A stretch of DNA of 58,081 nucleotides, from positions 1 through 58,081 of the forward strand of contig JADHZB010000101.1 in NCBI GenBank assembly GCA_015657535.1, given 5' to 3'. The position numbers were made by a program, and so were the translations under genes. The stretch comes from Nephromyces sp. MM_2019 (lineage: Eukaryota; Apicomplexa; Aconoidasida; Nephromycida). Positions 1-12,259 of the stretch are shown one piece after another. A model generated the notes under the pieces. The model was not told the origin of the DNA, did not search any database, and saw only the letters and a list, made by a program, of their open reading frames with translations. The stretch's first letter is position 1. Every line of letters begins with the position of its first letter.

Positions 1-130
1 TGCTGCCACTCTCAAACCTGCTGCTATTCACCTGTGTGTTGCTGCCACTCTCAAGCCTGCTGCTATTCACCCGTGTGTTGCTGCTGCTCTCAAACCTGCT
101 GCTGCTCTCAAGCCTGCTGCTGTTGCTCTT
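1..130. repeat. 39-bp tandem repeat, CTG-rich
   Basis: Two clear 39-bp units (1-39 and 40-78) are followed by a degenerate third copy rich in CTGCTG. Each unit carries CTGC, CTCTCAA and TATTCACC blocks. All three plus frames are cysteine- and serine-rich because of the repeat, so the open frame across it is probably not a gene. The array touches the window edge and may continue to the left. Confidence 0.8.
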
Positions 131-2790
131 TTGTTCACTCAATGCTCTCAGTTTCTCCCTCCTCTTTTTCAGTTTATTGCGGTTTCTTTCCTTCTAAAGA
201 GTTTTTTTTCTCCTCTGTCTCTCTTCTCTGCATTTCCTTATAATTTGTTCGCTCATTGTGAGCTGCTCCTGCTTGACTCTATAAAGCAATCATATCCCTA
301 TTGTAACACATTTCAAGCCTCAGAAACTAATAGACAGGATATTTAAGTACTGGGTGCCTTCCGGCGTATACTGCGTAACCAAATGCTTCTGCATGTAGTG
401 GATGAAGTTGAACCTTGTCACACACCAACCCACACCACACCACTTTGTGGTTGTGCTTATATTCACAAAATGCAGCTAATGTTAGCGCGTTTTATATTTG
501 TAAATTTAAGGAAGAATGGCTCTGAAAGGCCTCACTCTCTATTTGCTTCAGTATGTGCGTGTGTGTGGGTGTGTTTTGGTATATACAGGAGTATCTATCA
601 GTGCGTGCGTTCTCCTCCTACATTTGAGTTTCACATCTCCTTTTACCTTGTTTATCTCTTCTTGTGCAGGTTTTTGCTTTTTTTTTCTCTTTTTTAGCTT
701 CTTCACGATAAGCCCTGCTTCTTGCAGCCTGCATTTCCTTGCATTTAAGTAGAAATAGCCCTGTAATTTAAGAAAAGAGCATATTTTTTTAGAATAAATT
801 GATAGAAATAAAAGATAGGCAGTTCTCTGACCTGATTATATAGAAGAAAATATACCAAAAACTAACTTCACAAGCTCAAAACTATACTCATAGGTGCCTT
901 ATCTTCAGAATTTGATAAATACATTTGAACTAATATATACAATTCTAGGTCGGAGTTCTCAGGGTATGTCTTCTTTGCTTTAGTCTGCACAATGTGCATA
1001 ATTTGAATTTGTGAAAAAGATTATAATAGTAATGTTGATAGAAGTGAACGAATCAATAAAGTGTTGTTGGTTTTTTTCTTGTTTTTTACGTGATTAAAGG
1101 GGTTTTTTAAAGATACTTTTGTAGCTTAGGATGTGTGTGTTTGTGCAAATACATTCTGAAATATATGCACATGTATCTGTGCATGTTGATTGCCGTGTGT
1201 GCATGAACTTTTTCGCTTTATATCTTGAATTAATTTAGTAAATTTGTACGTCCTTCCTGCTTTTGGCGCCCACACATGCTGTTTCTTCCACTTTGTTTTT
1301 TTTGTATGCTTCTGCAGCTCCTTTTCTGTTTTTTTTTTTTTTATATTTATGTATGTGTGTGTGTGTACATACATCATAGGGGGGGGGGCCTTCTTTCTCT
1401 ATTTTATCAGTAACTCTTTTAATATACAGCCGTACCTTTCCTGGTCACCCATATTATAAAGCGTGTAAAAGTTTTCTGGGAAGGATTGCGCGAACCAGAG
1501 CCATTTAACGAGTCAATCGAATTTTTTTTGCTGCCAGAACAAGTGTGTCCCTTGGGCTGTGCGGCGTGTATGTACATTACCACCACTACTCTGAACGGAG
1601 TCTTTTCGTGGAGCTATATGTATGTTTAAATATATAAACCCCAAGTACTTTACTGTGTATGGGCTGTGCAGTATGCCATTTAAGGGTATACAGAGGCACA
1701 TTTGTATATGTGATAGATGTGGGCTGAGTAAGCTGCTGGTGGGTTGGTAGCTCCTACCCCCCTAATATCTCCTACTCCCCTAATATCTCCTACCCCCCTA
1801 ATATCTCCTACCCCCCTAATATCTCCTACTCCCCTAATAACTGCTACTGAACTTTCTCTCTCTTCCCTGGTACTTGTGTGTGTGTATGTGTGTCACGCGG
1901 ATTTTGCCCTTTCCTGAAGAATAGTACTATAAAATGTATCATGTACCCCTTGTGTCCCTACTGTGGAATAAGTACGCGCGTGCGTGCACTAACTAAACAA
2001 GGCCATCCATATCTTGAATAAGTATTATTCTTGTTTCCGTTTCAGCTATTATTATTAGATTGATGTAAACGAAATGATGGCCTACTCTAAGTGTTTTTTG
2101 TAAACTCTTTGATAATCTTTGAAGTGGTACACACACCAACACCCATATTGTAAGTAAGGGTTTAATATAACGGGTCTAAAGCTCGATTTGTTCTGTGTGT
2201 GTGCGCCATATTTTTGGTGCTTGATTGAGTGCTTTTGTTTATTATGGGGTCAAATGATTTGTATTTTATAGTCATTAAAAAATATATTACTGAAGATGGC
2301 AGCACGCTCTTGAATATACATAAAGGTACTTTTTAAAAATCCTATAGCGGTGAAGTTGTTAACGCATGTTGAAAGGTTAATGATGTGATGGGCAGATGCA
2401 TCTTTTCTTTTTAAAGAATCAAATTTTATTATGTTTTCTTTATTTTTCTGATTAAATTTTTTTGTTGGTAATGAAAATATTCTAAGGTGAATGAAATAAT
2501 GCTTTCATGCAGAGAAGCCTGTATCTTCAAACTGCTTTTGTATGTGTTGTGTGTTAAACGTTTGCGCTTTTCCACCCCACACATGTGCTTTTCTTGCTTT
2601 TCCCCTGTTTTCTCCGATTCCCGCTAAGCGGAAATATGAAGTGTGTGCTCTGTCCTTTCGATAGTCCTCTAAGTTCAAATCAGCTCATGATCAACACGCG
2701 TGTAGATATTATCATCAGGGTTTGCGCTCTTCATATGTGATGGTTTTTTTGTACATTCTTTACCTTAATCATCGGGAATTAGATTTCCAA
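131..2790. other. No convincing gene; T-rich, GT-repeat sequence
   Basis: This stretch is strongly T-rich on the plus strand and holds several GTGTGT runs (about 1128-1136, 1350-1366, 1877-1892). T-rich plus strand is what the introns of the confirmed plus-strand genes look like, so it could be intron or 3' UTR of a plus-strand gene that starts outside the window. I could not chain exons here. Confidence 0.4.
1751..1840. repeat. 18-bp C-rich tandem repeat, 5 units
   Basis: Five consecutive 18-bp units (1751, 1769, 1787, 1805, 1823) follow the pattern CTCCTACCCCCCTAATAT, with single C/T changes in units 2 and 5. The strand has repeated runs of 4-6 C, so the other strand has regularly spaced G-runs. 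Confidence 0.95.
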
Positions 2791-3924
2791 ATGGAGCAGG
2801 AGTCCGGCACACCCATTTTACCTACAAGGCGTGGTTATCTGCGCATGAATACATTGTATGGCAGCTTTAGACGCCGAAATATGAATTTTCCCGTAAGTGG
2901 TTTTCTCCGCGGGAGAGCGAGCGAGTGTTTAGGTACTGAAACCTCGTATTTTATCGCGCATAGCAAGCAAATGCTATCCTGCCATATACTCGAGTGTGTT
3001 CTAAGCGCATGTTTTTGGGTGTACGCACGGCGGCTCCGCTAGGGTGAATGCGTACACACCGAGCGCGAGCGTGTAATAGTAAGCATACTTGGTGGAGAGA
3101 TGTTAGGCACTTCTCAGAAGTTTCTAGACACGCTCAACTGAACTTACTATTTCCCCAAGTTTTGGAGAGCACTTCCATCATTTCATGCAAAAAAAAACTA
3201 TTGTGTGTGCTCATTATTGCGTATGCTGCTCCGGATGTGTGGGGTGTACATCTCGCATTGCATACACTTAAGCTTGGTTATGCCTTTCTCCTTTCTCGCC
3301 CTCTCTGCATTGCGTATTTATCGTCGCGATGGAGTAAGTGCAGTGTGGCAGTTCATTTCTGTGGGTCACTGCACTTGTGCTTCTTTTTATAGTAACATTG
3401 TGAGAGAGTCTGCTTATATATGGCAACTTCGTCATCTCATAGTGAAGATCTTGTTGTGCTTCCCTTCAGTTGATGGAGTGAAAACGGTAGGTGGGGGTAT
3501 ATGTATTGCAAGGGGTTTACTATGGGAGGTTACGTTGGCATAAAATTTAGCGGAAGATGGGTGTACTGGGCCAGCAGACTGCTTCATTTAATGATTATTT
3601 GAAAATTGAGCACGAATTAAGAAAGTCGTTTAGACCAAAAGGATGCATGTAAACAAAACGAGAAGTTGTATATTGATTTGTGAGATATTTTTCTAGTTTT
3701 CTTTGAGATATTGCTTGTATAACGGTGCTTTTACAATATGCGGGTTCATTCTAAATGCCAGCAGCTTTTTTCTACAATGGAATAGCATTGTGTTGCGTTC
3801 TACGCTTATCCACAATCCCCACATGAAAATGCACACCACCGCTAGATTTACCAGCTATCGACTAATCGGTGCTGAAATATATATTGCTTATGATCAAGAA
3901 CCTATTCTTCACTGGTATCTTTAG
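2791..3924 (+). CDS. Unrecognised multi-exon protein (provisional model)
   Basis: The exons I can chain are 2791-2892 (ATG start, ends before GTAAGT, phase 0), about 3128-3232, 3273-3333 (ends GA before GTAAGT), 3393-3486 (after a TTTTTATAG acceptor, ends before GTAGGT), 3551-3648 and 3708-3924 (TAG stop). The last four junctions agree in phase and give a normal mixed protein with segments such as NIVRESAYIWQLRHL, MGVLGQQTASFNDYLKIEHE and SFRPKGCIYCLYNGAFTICG. The junctions around the second exon are weak; its 3' end is a guess. Introns are only about 59-64 bp. An alternative C-terminus would splice from about 3912 to a small exon-like piece at 4219-4243. I know no family for it and see no signal peptide. 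Confidence 0.5.
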
Positions 3925-5744
3925 AGCCTGCTTGTCCACGTGTTGTTCATACTCTGATAGATAATTGCCATAATCTAGTTTTTTGGGACTGTTTGGTGAG
4001 AAAGTGCCCCTCTTATCTCATTATTGCTGTTAGTGTATGTGCAGCTCAGCGTGCGAAAATGGATGTGTTTTGTAGAAGCTTCGTTGCTTGAATGCATATA
4101 TACTTAATGTGAAAGACAACGCGATATGCTTATAGATGTTACACATTTTGATATTTACTTACTATATATGTATTTCTATTCTTTTGGATGGCTTTTTTTG
4201 CTTTTCTTTCGTTTACAGTCCTCTTCAGATACTTTCACCGGAGGTAATATACTTGTTCGTAACCAACAAGCATAGTACCAAGAAAAGATAACCGCTTCGC
4301 TAACTGCACTTCATATACAGTTTTTTTTAGAGGACACACTTTTAACTGTTGATTAAATTCAACTTTTTAAGATAAAAATATTCCGTTTATAGTCTTTACG
4401 GTTTAGTTGAATTTGCACGGAAGTTTTTGTTGCTGTGGGAGAAATCAAGCGATTTCTGGCTTCAGCTCGCATCTCTACTAATTGCTGTGCTTTGAAGTGC
4501 GCCATTTGTAAATTTTGTGTGCGCACTATCATGTGCCTCACAGAGCATGTTATGGTACTCTGCACAACTGTGCTAACGAGAGCCCTGTGGGAGCATAAGC
4601 AGGGCTAATTATTGGCAGTGCCTTTTGTTCTCGTGTGCATGCAGCGCTGTATCTCGAGGGTTGAATCATTTCTAAGACATCTTGTTCTTGTGCATGTATT
4701 GATGAAAGTTCTGCAAACATCTCTCGTCTTGCTGCTTTTGCTTATTACTGCAGATGTGCGTACGCTGCAGAGATGATGCGTATGCGTCGAATGTGCCTTT
4801 GCTTCGAGAAGTAGGAGCAGCGTGCCGAAGAGAAAAATTTGCATGATGGGAATTTTTGCAGCATATGATGCGTTAGGGTTACAGAGGAATGATAAAGGAA
4901 ATGGCGTAAAAAACGCTCCTGTGTACCTTTGTGTGTCGGGGTGCAATCTGACTAATATTGTTTGGCTGCGGTAGAATGCTGATCGATCCGAAAGAAACCT
5001 GTTTTTATAGTGCCTTAGTGTGATTTTACCGGGATATTTTTTATTGCATGAATAAGGGGCCCCTACTTAGTCGTGACATGCACCCTTGTGCAATGTGAGG
5101 TTTGGTGAATGGTTTGCTTCTGAGCATTTGTGCGCCTGCTTCCTGACTATTGTTTGTGGACGGAGTGTATGAAACCTTCAGCTGCTTTGATAAAACATAT
5201 TAACTTAAATGTTTGTTCGGGAGGAACTACTTCATAATGAAGTGTAATTTGGGTGTAATTCAAGTATTTTACAGTGATTTAAGTTGCCTAAATGGGAAGG
5301 CTTCTAACTGTTAAGATTGATATGCCTTTTCGTAGGAGGTACCGGTTAATCAGTTGATTTGGTTTATAACACTTGAGACTACCTCATGCTTGGCGTACAA
5401 GGTTTTTCGCCTGCATAGATGTCATTTTTGCTTCCTCCTGAGATGCATGCTCTCGTGAGCCACTCTCTCCCTCATGATATCCTGAATAAATACCTTGAAG
5501 GAAAGCCGTTAACTTAGTTTGCAAGGCTTTTGCATTGGCCTGTAGTTTAGCTTTCTAGCTAGTTCAGCTTGAGCATGCACATCATGTACTGCACCACCTG
5601 TTACTGCTACCCTGGATTCTCTAGTTAACACTGGACATTATAAGTGTTTGGAACGGCAGCTGAACCTTCGTGGTGTGTTATACCTCAATTAGGAAACTTT
5701 AGCTTGCATGAATTCTTCATACTGGGCGACTCCTTCTAGGCAAG
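3925..5744. other. Intergenic, one exon-like fragment
   Basis: This lies between the convergent plus gene ending at 3924 and the minus gene ending at 5745. The only exon-like signal is 4219-4243, which has a good acceptor (TTTCGTTTACAG) and a GTAATA donor. It may be an alternative last part of the preceding gene. Minus-strand open stretches at 4359-4565 and 4605-4946 show no splice support or protein character. Confidence 0.4.
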
Positions 5745-8325
5745 TCACTGAAATCCTATTGTGGCCCTGTAGTTGCCTACGTAAGATGATTGTTGCTGCT
5801 TTTCCCACCCACTTTTACGGTTGTGGCAGCTACATCTATCGCAGCCTCCTTCCAGGTGCCGTCCGGTTCTGACCGCCACCTATGAGTAGGTCTTTTTTGC
5901 ATGGCGTGAAGAGAACAGACCTGTCGTTGCTCACACCTGGAAGCTGATGTCCTGATCAACGCTGGGATCAAACTCTATCGTGTATGTTAGATTTTTTAGG
6001 ACCCCTCGTGCTTCGTGATTGCAGTTGCTAACTAATCCAGCTGCCTTATCTTCAGGGTAGCCTTCGGGCGAGCCTACCGTCTTTAAAACGTTAAAATTCA
6101 TGCGCACAGGGGTTCCATCTAACAAGTAGGGAATTTTGTACTCTACGTATGGTGGCTGTTCAATCGATTCGGCGTTCCCTAAGCTATCATCCCTTGCAAG
6201 ATCATGGAAGGGGTATACTATGTCAATTGTTTGTAAAGATTGATCGATAGCTACAGCGTAAGTATAACTTTTCCCCAGCGCCGTCCCCCACTTGAGGGTG
6301 CTGATTGGGGATGGTTCTTTCTCGTGGGAGCAGTGCCCAAATTCATTTAGGCCATCTGCAGAATTTTTTGGCTGGTACTGCTGCTCGTCGGCATGAGTCT
6401 CACCCCATCCCCCCTCTTCGCCAAGCCGGTGAATCTTTTCTCGAAAAGAAGAGGCAGATGGAGAGCCTTTACCATCGGTGCCATAAGTTCCCCAGGGGCC
6501 TATAGTTTGCAACTGAAGCTGTGTTCCCATATTGCTGATCATGTTGCTACCGGAAAATGCACCGTGAGGACATTGGATGTCATCCGGCTGCTTCTGTTCT
6601 TGCATGTTTGGTGGCAAATTCTCAGGGGTTCTAATGGGAGTATGTGATGAGCAGTTTTTTTCTTCTGCTGGTAAATCTTGAACAGTCTCATCCACTGTTC
6701 TCACAATGAACTCACAATTTGAAAGCGGGTCTATGTATTCTTCCTTCTGTTGCAAAGCACTTTCCTCCTCAGTGATATCTAGTTGCCTTGTGGCGATACT
6801 GCACTGCTCGTGAACCTCTGGGTTCGTTCTTATACCCATACCCATGTTACTCCCCGTATCCGGAGTCCATTCTTCCGTCATTGAAATTTTTCCCTCACCT
6901 TCGATAAATTGATTCCCAATGAATTGCTCGGTAACAGCTTCTCCACCCTGATGTATAGCGTCATCTTCTGTAGTTTCCTCCTTTTTTGCTACATCTTCCC
7001 CTCGTCGAGCTGCAGCTTCCGTGGCTGCTACTTCCCCTGTTTCGCCAACTGCGATGCCTGAGTCGAATTTTCCCCCCTCTGAAGTTGAGTTCGCGTTTGT
7101 TGGGCACTCTCTAACAGTTAAGGAGATCTCCTCCCCCAACTCTTCCAGCAAAGGAGGAGGGTCATACATGGGATGGGTTGAAATGACCGTGTCATAACCG
7201 CAACTCCCGTGGATTGCACGGTCACAGCCACACTCCGGTTCTTCTCCCATTGGTGTAGATGATGTATTGGTTATTTCCTCGATAGTAACACCCTTGGGCT
7301 CCGGATCAACCATGTTTTTATTTTTAAACCCTTGAACCTGTGTAGTTTTGTCGAAGCTACGAATATTCTTGCCCTGCTTGCGCTCACTATGGAGTTCCCA
7401 ATCGTAAGCGCTATTAAAATAAACTGGTCTATTCGCTGTGGGCGGTTGCTTGCCTGTAAGTCCCCCTATACCTTGACGCTCAGCTGCCAGGTAGAAAGTG
7501 CTTTCAACTCCGCCACCCCCCCCAATGATATTGCCTCCAACATATTTATGAATTCTTGTAGAATCAGGGACATCAACTTGTATATTGCACCCTACGCATC
7601 TGCCGGTTAGCTCACTTTCTCCGGAATCTAACAGAAACCTATGAAGCTTAGGATTGACTGACTCCAAGGTCATACCAGCGGATGATTGTATGGGTACGGC
7701 TTTCATTGGGTCTCCTACATCCCTTAGAAGCCTTACATTTTTCTGGAGGGAAGCATATGGTGCAGCGTTGAAGAAGTCATCACTATAATCCGCGTACTGT
7801 AGCTCTTCACTTCGTGAGTATTTTTTGGGTGTCTCCTCGTCATAATACCTATATAAATTGCCTCTCCTACCCAATCCATGCATCCCCTTCTCATAGCCTA
7901 ATTCCAAACCTTCGCCCTTGCTGGCTTCCGGTGGCTCCCATTCTGAAGGTTGTCCTATCCTAAGTGTTCTCACAGACGCGGCAGGCAGTCTTTTAACTGC
8001 GGCATGTGACAATGAATGTAAATTTCCCGGGAGGGCAGTGGTTAATGGTACTGGATAGAGGTATATAGGCTTTAAAGGCTTATGTGAATTTGATGGTCGG
8101 TATATGGCTGATCCATGGCTTATAACTCGACTTCTTTGCCCTTGATTATCTGAATATCCCAGCCTTCCACAAATGTCTTCGCATGAACCTAATCGTATTT
8201 GGGAACATATGAAGCATTATGCTTTACCGCGTTGTAATTTGGTCTGGATGAAGAAACGCGGAAGTAAGACTTCTATAGTGCATGGTGTATCGGTGAGAAT
8301 TTTCAAGCTAATAAAGAGAGGTATC
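5745..8325 (-). CDS. Large acidic protein of unknown function
   Basis: The core is a 2.2-kb uninterrupted exon, 5937-8188. The frame stays open upstream of 8012, where the first available start is only TTG and the first in-frame ATG comes 44 codons later, so the real start lies upstream. A 39-bp GTAAAG..TAG intron joins it in phase to an exon at 8228-8325 (residues like IPLFISLKIL, CTIEVLLPRFF). At the 3' end, reading through gives GTG TGA at 5931, whereas CAG/GTGTGAG splices in phase over 57 bp to 5745-5879, ending in TGA. The protein is rich in Glu, Gly, Ser and Thr. It has two cysteine clusters (GRCVGCNIQV and ECGCDRAIHGSCGYD, about residues 137-146 and 260-274 counting from 8012), a GGGGG run, no membrane span and no known domain. 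The first exon was not found. Confidence 0.75.
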
Positions 8326-9029
8326 CTAGGAAAAATTATCTAATGCAATGCAAAGAGGCGGTATGAAATGCAATCCAGAAGCAGAGGATTAGCGTTATAT
8401 GATAGTAGTGCCTGATAAATCGAGCAGCTCAAACATCTTCTTTCTGGTGGTCTATCGTGCTCTGTCATCAATAGAAATTCTTACGCTTAATTGCTGCTTT
8501 TTACGTTAGCGCATGATAGGCTGAAAACGAGGAAGCATATGAAGTAAAAGTTACTTTGGTGAATGAAAACCTTCGTAACTCTTCCTGCAAATTTGGCACC
8601 AGGAATTCTTGATATTCATCTTAGGCCGAGTGTGACTTGCCTACTAAAGCAGCACGAACAAAATTTTTCCTGTGCGCATTTTCTATTCAACCCTCTAGTC
8701 ATTAAAAAAACACGTTTCCGCATTTACTATCAGTGTTGTCTCCAAACTATTACGGAATAAAGCACTTTTCGTTCCTTAACGGGCTTATGACAACTAATTA
8801 AGCTACTTGCGCGGGTAAATATATTCATACCTAGGTTAAGCTCCCCGAGGTTTACTCCATTGTAACAGACATCCCAACAGTTTCTGAAAATATTAGTGAT
8901 CGACATCATAAGTCGAACTTGGGGTCAATAATGGGACGGAATGGGCGGTAGGTGAACTCAGCTGTTTGCCTATCCGATAGCTTCTAGCTCTTTCAAAAAG
9001 GGCTTTGGCACTCTTAGACTATTTGTAGA
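8326..9029. other. Gap between two minus-strand genes
   Basis: It should contain the first exon and promoter of the gene ending at 5745, but I could not fix it. A short minus-strand ATG frame near 8435 (MFELLDLSG) has no usable in-phase donor. Confidence 0.35.
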
Positions 9030-10992
9030 TTAAAAGCCTAGTATCGCCCATAGGTATTGGAAGAGCTGGGGTTTCATGCAGGAGATCTCGCTCCTGCCAA
9101 CTTCAATTAAGTAAATAAAAAGGAATCCCAATCTTTTCCATTGTTCTATGCCCAGAAAAATGATTTCGAGTAAGCGTTTCTCCTGGAATTTTGAAGCTGT
9201 TATAACAAAAATACCAAACACTAGCTGTTCTATGCAAGCTCGAACCAGATAGAACGAGTAGACATATATGTGAACGTTTATGAGTACAATGAGGAAGTAG
9301 ACTTTCGGGCGGTCTAAGTGGATAACCGACTGGATGGGACATTTACCTTGCAAGAAAAATCACGATAATACGCTGAGTCTCGCAGAGATCTGCCCGATTT
9401 TTTGATTTAAGATATAAAAATGTTTTAATTCCTTGATCATGCTACCAGGTACATACAGTTTTGGTAAGTGGGCACTTCACAATTACCGTCAAAAATTGTT
9501 CCGTAACTGTACGCTCCATCTCAATATATATGTGCAGGGATGCAATTTTTCTGTTTATTTCCATGGAAACCGCAACAAAAGGTGACATGCAGCGCCAGGG
9601 CAGAAACGAAACGCGATGGAACTACGAAGTATGCACATTTGAGGGCTGCTTCCTGAATCTGTCCGAGCTAACAGTAATTTACATGAAACGATTCCTTTGA
9701 TGCTTTTTTGTAGAGGTTCTACGTATTGGATTAGGCAATGCCATCTGTAAACCAGGCTTTCCCCCAACTGGATACACACATTTTCTAGCAGGAAACAAGT
9801 CTAACCTAAAAGCATACACGATGGAAATCCAATCTTATAACATGACCCTCTGCGAAATGCTGAAAAACATTGAAAGCCTCTTTAAAGCGGCATCACCCTG
9901 TCACACTGCTGTTCGGCTTACAGAGGCACCCACGTTTTACCTCTATTTTTCATGTAATCCCAGGTAAAAAGGGAGAACCGAATAATTTAATCACCTCAGC
10001 TGCACACAACCGCTGTAATGAGCTTACGACTACCAGTTGTGGCTACTTTTACGTACATGCTCTTCACCCCGCAAAATACTAGAGCAATACAATTTCTATA
10101 TATAGCCTGGAGCTACTATTTTAAATAGTTTCTACATATTGAATGCCATTTTCCCAGTCATATAAGCCTCATAACTGGGCAATCACCGGCTTTGACTCTG
10201 AGTATGTTGCTAACCTTGAATGCGCATACCTTCCCCTACCTCATGATGCAAGGAACCAGCGGAATAAGACGATTGAGGTTGCGCGATATCACTGCTAAAA
10301 ATACACTACTTTCTATGTGTACGTATGCACATCCATTCGGAAGGAGTTATGGAGAGGAAGCTCTAAGCCATGGCTACTATTTGTGCGCTCCATTTATTGT
10401 AGCTTACACGTTTAACTTGGGGAACTTCGTTGACATGGTGTTTTATTCTATGGAAGCTAGGGCACTCCTGACATGAACACCAGGCCAACTCCTTTGGGTA
10501 GAACGTGTGATTGCCATCACCAATACACTTTTCAGCTGATAAGGAAAGTGAAGTTTTGGTCCCATGCTCAAGCACGTATGAGCGAAAATATTTAACACTA
10601 CATTGGTACAGCTCCCAGAATAAGCTCGAATAAATAGTTTTTGTACCGACTGCACAAGTGAAGCCCAAGCACCTAATATTGTAAAGAGTTGCAAACAGTT
10701 TCTTTGCACTGTGGTCATATATGGAGGAGGCGTACACTGCGAAACCTCTCTAGATATGTATAGCTAAAGCTGCATGCCGGGAGTTAGTAATCCACGTGTA
10801 GCCTCGAGGGTTGACGTGGGCTTGGTAGAATATACCTGGTCCCTGGGCTTCATACTTGGTTTTCGTAGATCGCGCACGTTGGCTCGAGCTAGTTAGTAAA
10901 TTCCGGTACAGGGCAACTAGAAGTATGTCACCTCCAGTGATTAATAGGTCCAAAGGCTTCCGCAGCCCTTTTGGGATTGAATTTGAATGCAT
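9030..10992 (-). CDS. Unrecognised protein, 4 exons, about 295 aa
   Basis: The model has exons 10836-10992 (ATG start), 10408-10736, 9683-9767 and 9030-9346 (TAA stop). All junctions are GT..AG with matching phases (1, 0, 1) and the total of 888 bases is an exact multiple of three. The first intron (99 bp) contains TACTAAC, the classical branch-point sequence, and removes an in-frame TAG at 10750 that would otherwise break the frame. The C-terminal exon is hydrophobic, with stretches such as VYFLIVLINVHIYVY and LVFGIFVITA, so a membrane protein is possible. Exon 2 is Cys-rich (WCSCQEC). I recognise no family. The 640-bp intron between exons 2 and 3 could hide another exon. Confidence 0.5.
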
Positions 10993-12259
10993 AATTGCAC
11001 AAATTCATAGCTTTTTGCGATAAAACCTATGAGTGTGTGGCTGCCCTTGACAGGATTTTCATTTGATAGTGCAAGATACTGTTCTCCCTAGTCAAGACGT
11101 GCTAACAACCCCATATATCATTCAGATAGTACATATTTTGCCTGGCCAATAAAATAACCCAGCTTGCTAAAGTCCTCATTAAGTACCCCTTTGGTTAATA
11201 TGTAAAGCCTCGTTTCTGGGGTGGTGCATGCTGTACCGTTATGGGTAGCTGTGAGCGGCCGGGTCCACATTTTAGCTATTCCCTACCAGTACTGACAGAA
11301 AGAGCTCAGTGTAAGCGATTCGTACGTATAAACTCTAGCTGCCTCCATTGCGTACGAAAAATCAGATAATGATGATTATATAGAAGGAAAGTTGAGCGAT
11401 ACTACAGCCCAAGTTATGTAGGTTTTGAAACGTAGCTCCACCTAATCGGAATTAAATGGAACTACTAAATGTTTTCGATTGTTGTGCAAAGCACGACCCA
11501 ACAGCAAGTACAGCCTACAGATTAATGACTGCCCCAGGCTAGCAGATCAACCTGAGTATCAAGATGCCACCTCGCAGCAGAAAGAAGGAGCATATCAGCA
11601 TCACACATCGTGGGTACTAGATATTTTTATCTTTGCTATTGCTTTAAGTGGGTGATGAATGTTTTTGCATCAAAATAATTTCTGAAGCTTAATCGCTACT
11701 CTGATATGAGAATTAACTTCGTTCATATATGCACTTTATTTATTCCATTTTATACTATCAAACTGATGATGATATTCCCATATCTTCGTAGTTGATCGTA
11801 CATGAATTAGCTGGTAGGTTGCGAGCCCTTCGCTTTACTTACAACCTTGCAGGGTACCCTTGATATTGTGCAGAGAGTACTAATCTCATAATGGCAAAGC
11901 TGCTGTAACACTTTTTGTGCAAATTAAGGGTACAGAACAATTATACTACTCTGGTAGATATTTCTAATAAAACAACCGCAGCTAGATAACTCAGGCAATA
12001 AATTTAAAGAAACCAAATATTTATGCGTTCAAAAATAAAGGCTCAATCACTTTAAAGCACCTTTTCCCTATGCAGAGTCCCCTAAGGGAAAGTGTACACA
12101 AGCTGTGTCGCCTGTCGGTTACAGTGCTCACGCATATCCTCGTTAACGGCATACTAAGCAATAGAAGTTAATATCATCTTATCTTCACTTTGTGTATTTA
12201 TCTAGATACATGGCTTAACACAAGGATGTCTCACAGGGTACCAGTGGTTGTAACAATTT
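10993..12259. other. Intergenic, nothing supported
   Basis: AT-rich sequence between two minus-strand genes, presumably including the promoter of the gene ending at 9030. No exon chain, repeat or RNA gene was seen. Confidence 0.4.

Noticed and set aside
34..243. 69-codon cysteine-rich open frame
   Set aside because: Most of it is the 39-bp tandem repeat translated; no splice site or other protein feature supports it.
10737..10992. In-frame TAG at 10750, and others near 21786 and 18959 (TAA), suggesting stop-codon reassignment
   Set aside because: Each falls inside an intron once splice sites and phases are considered, and NDK, NKAP and the protease end with ordinary TAA, TGA and TAG at the expected places.
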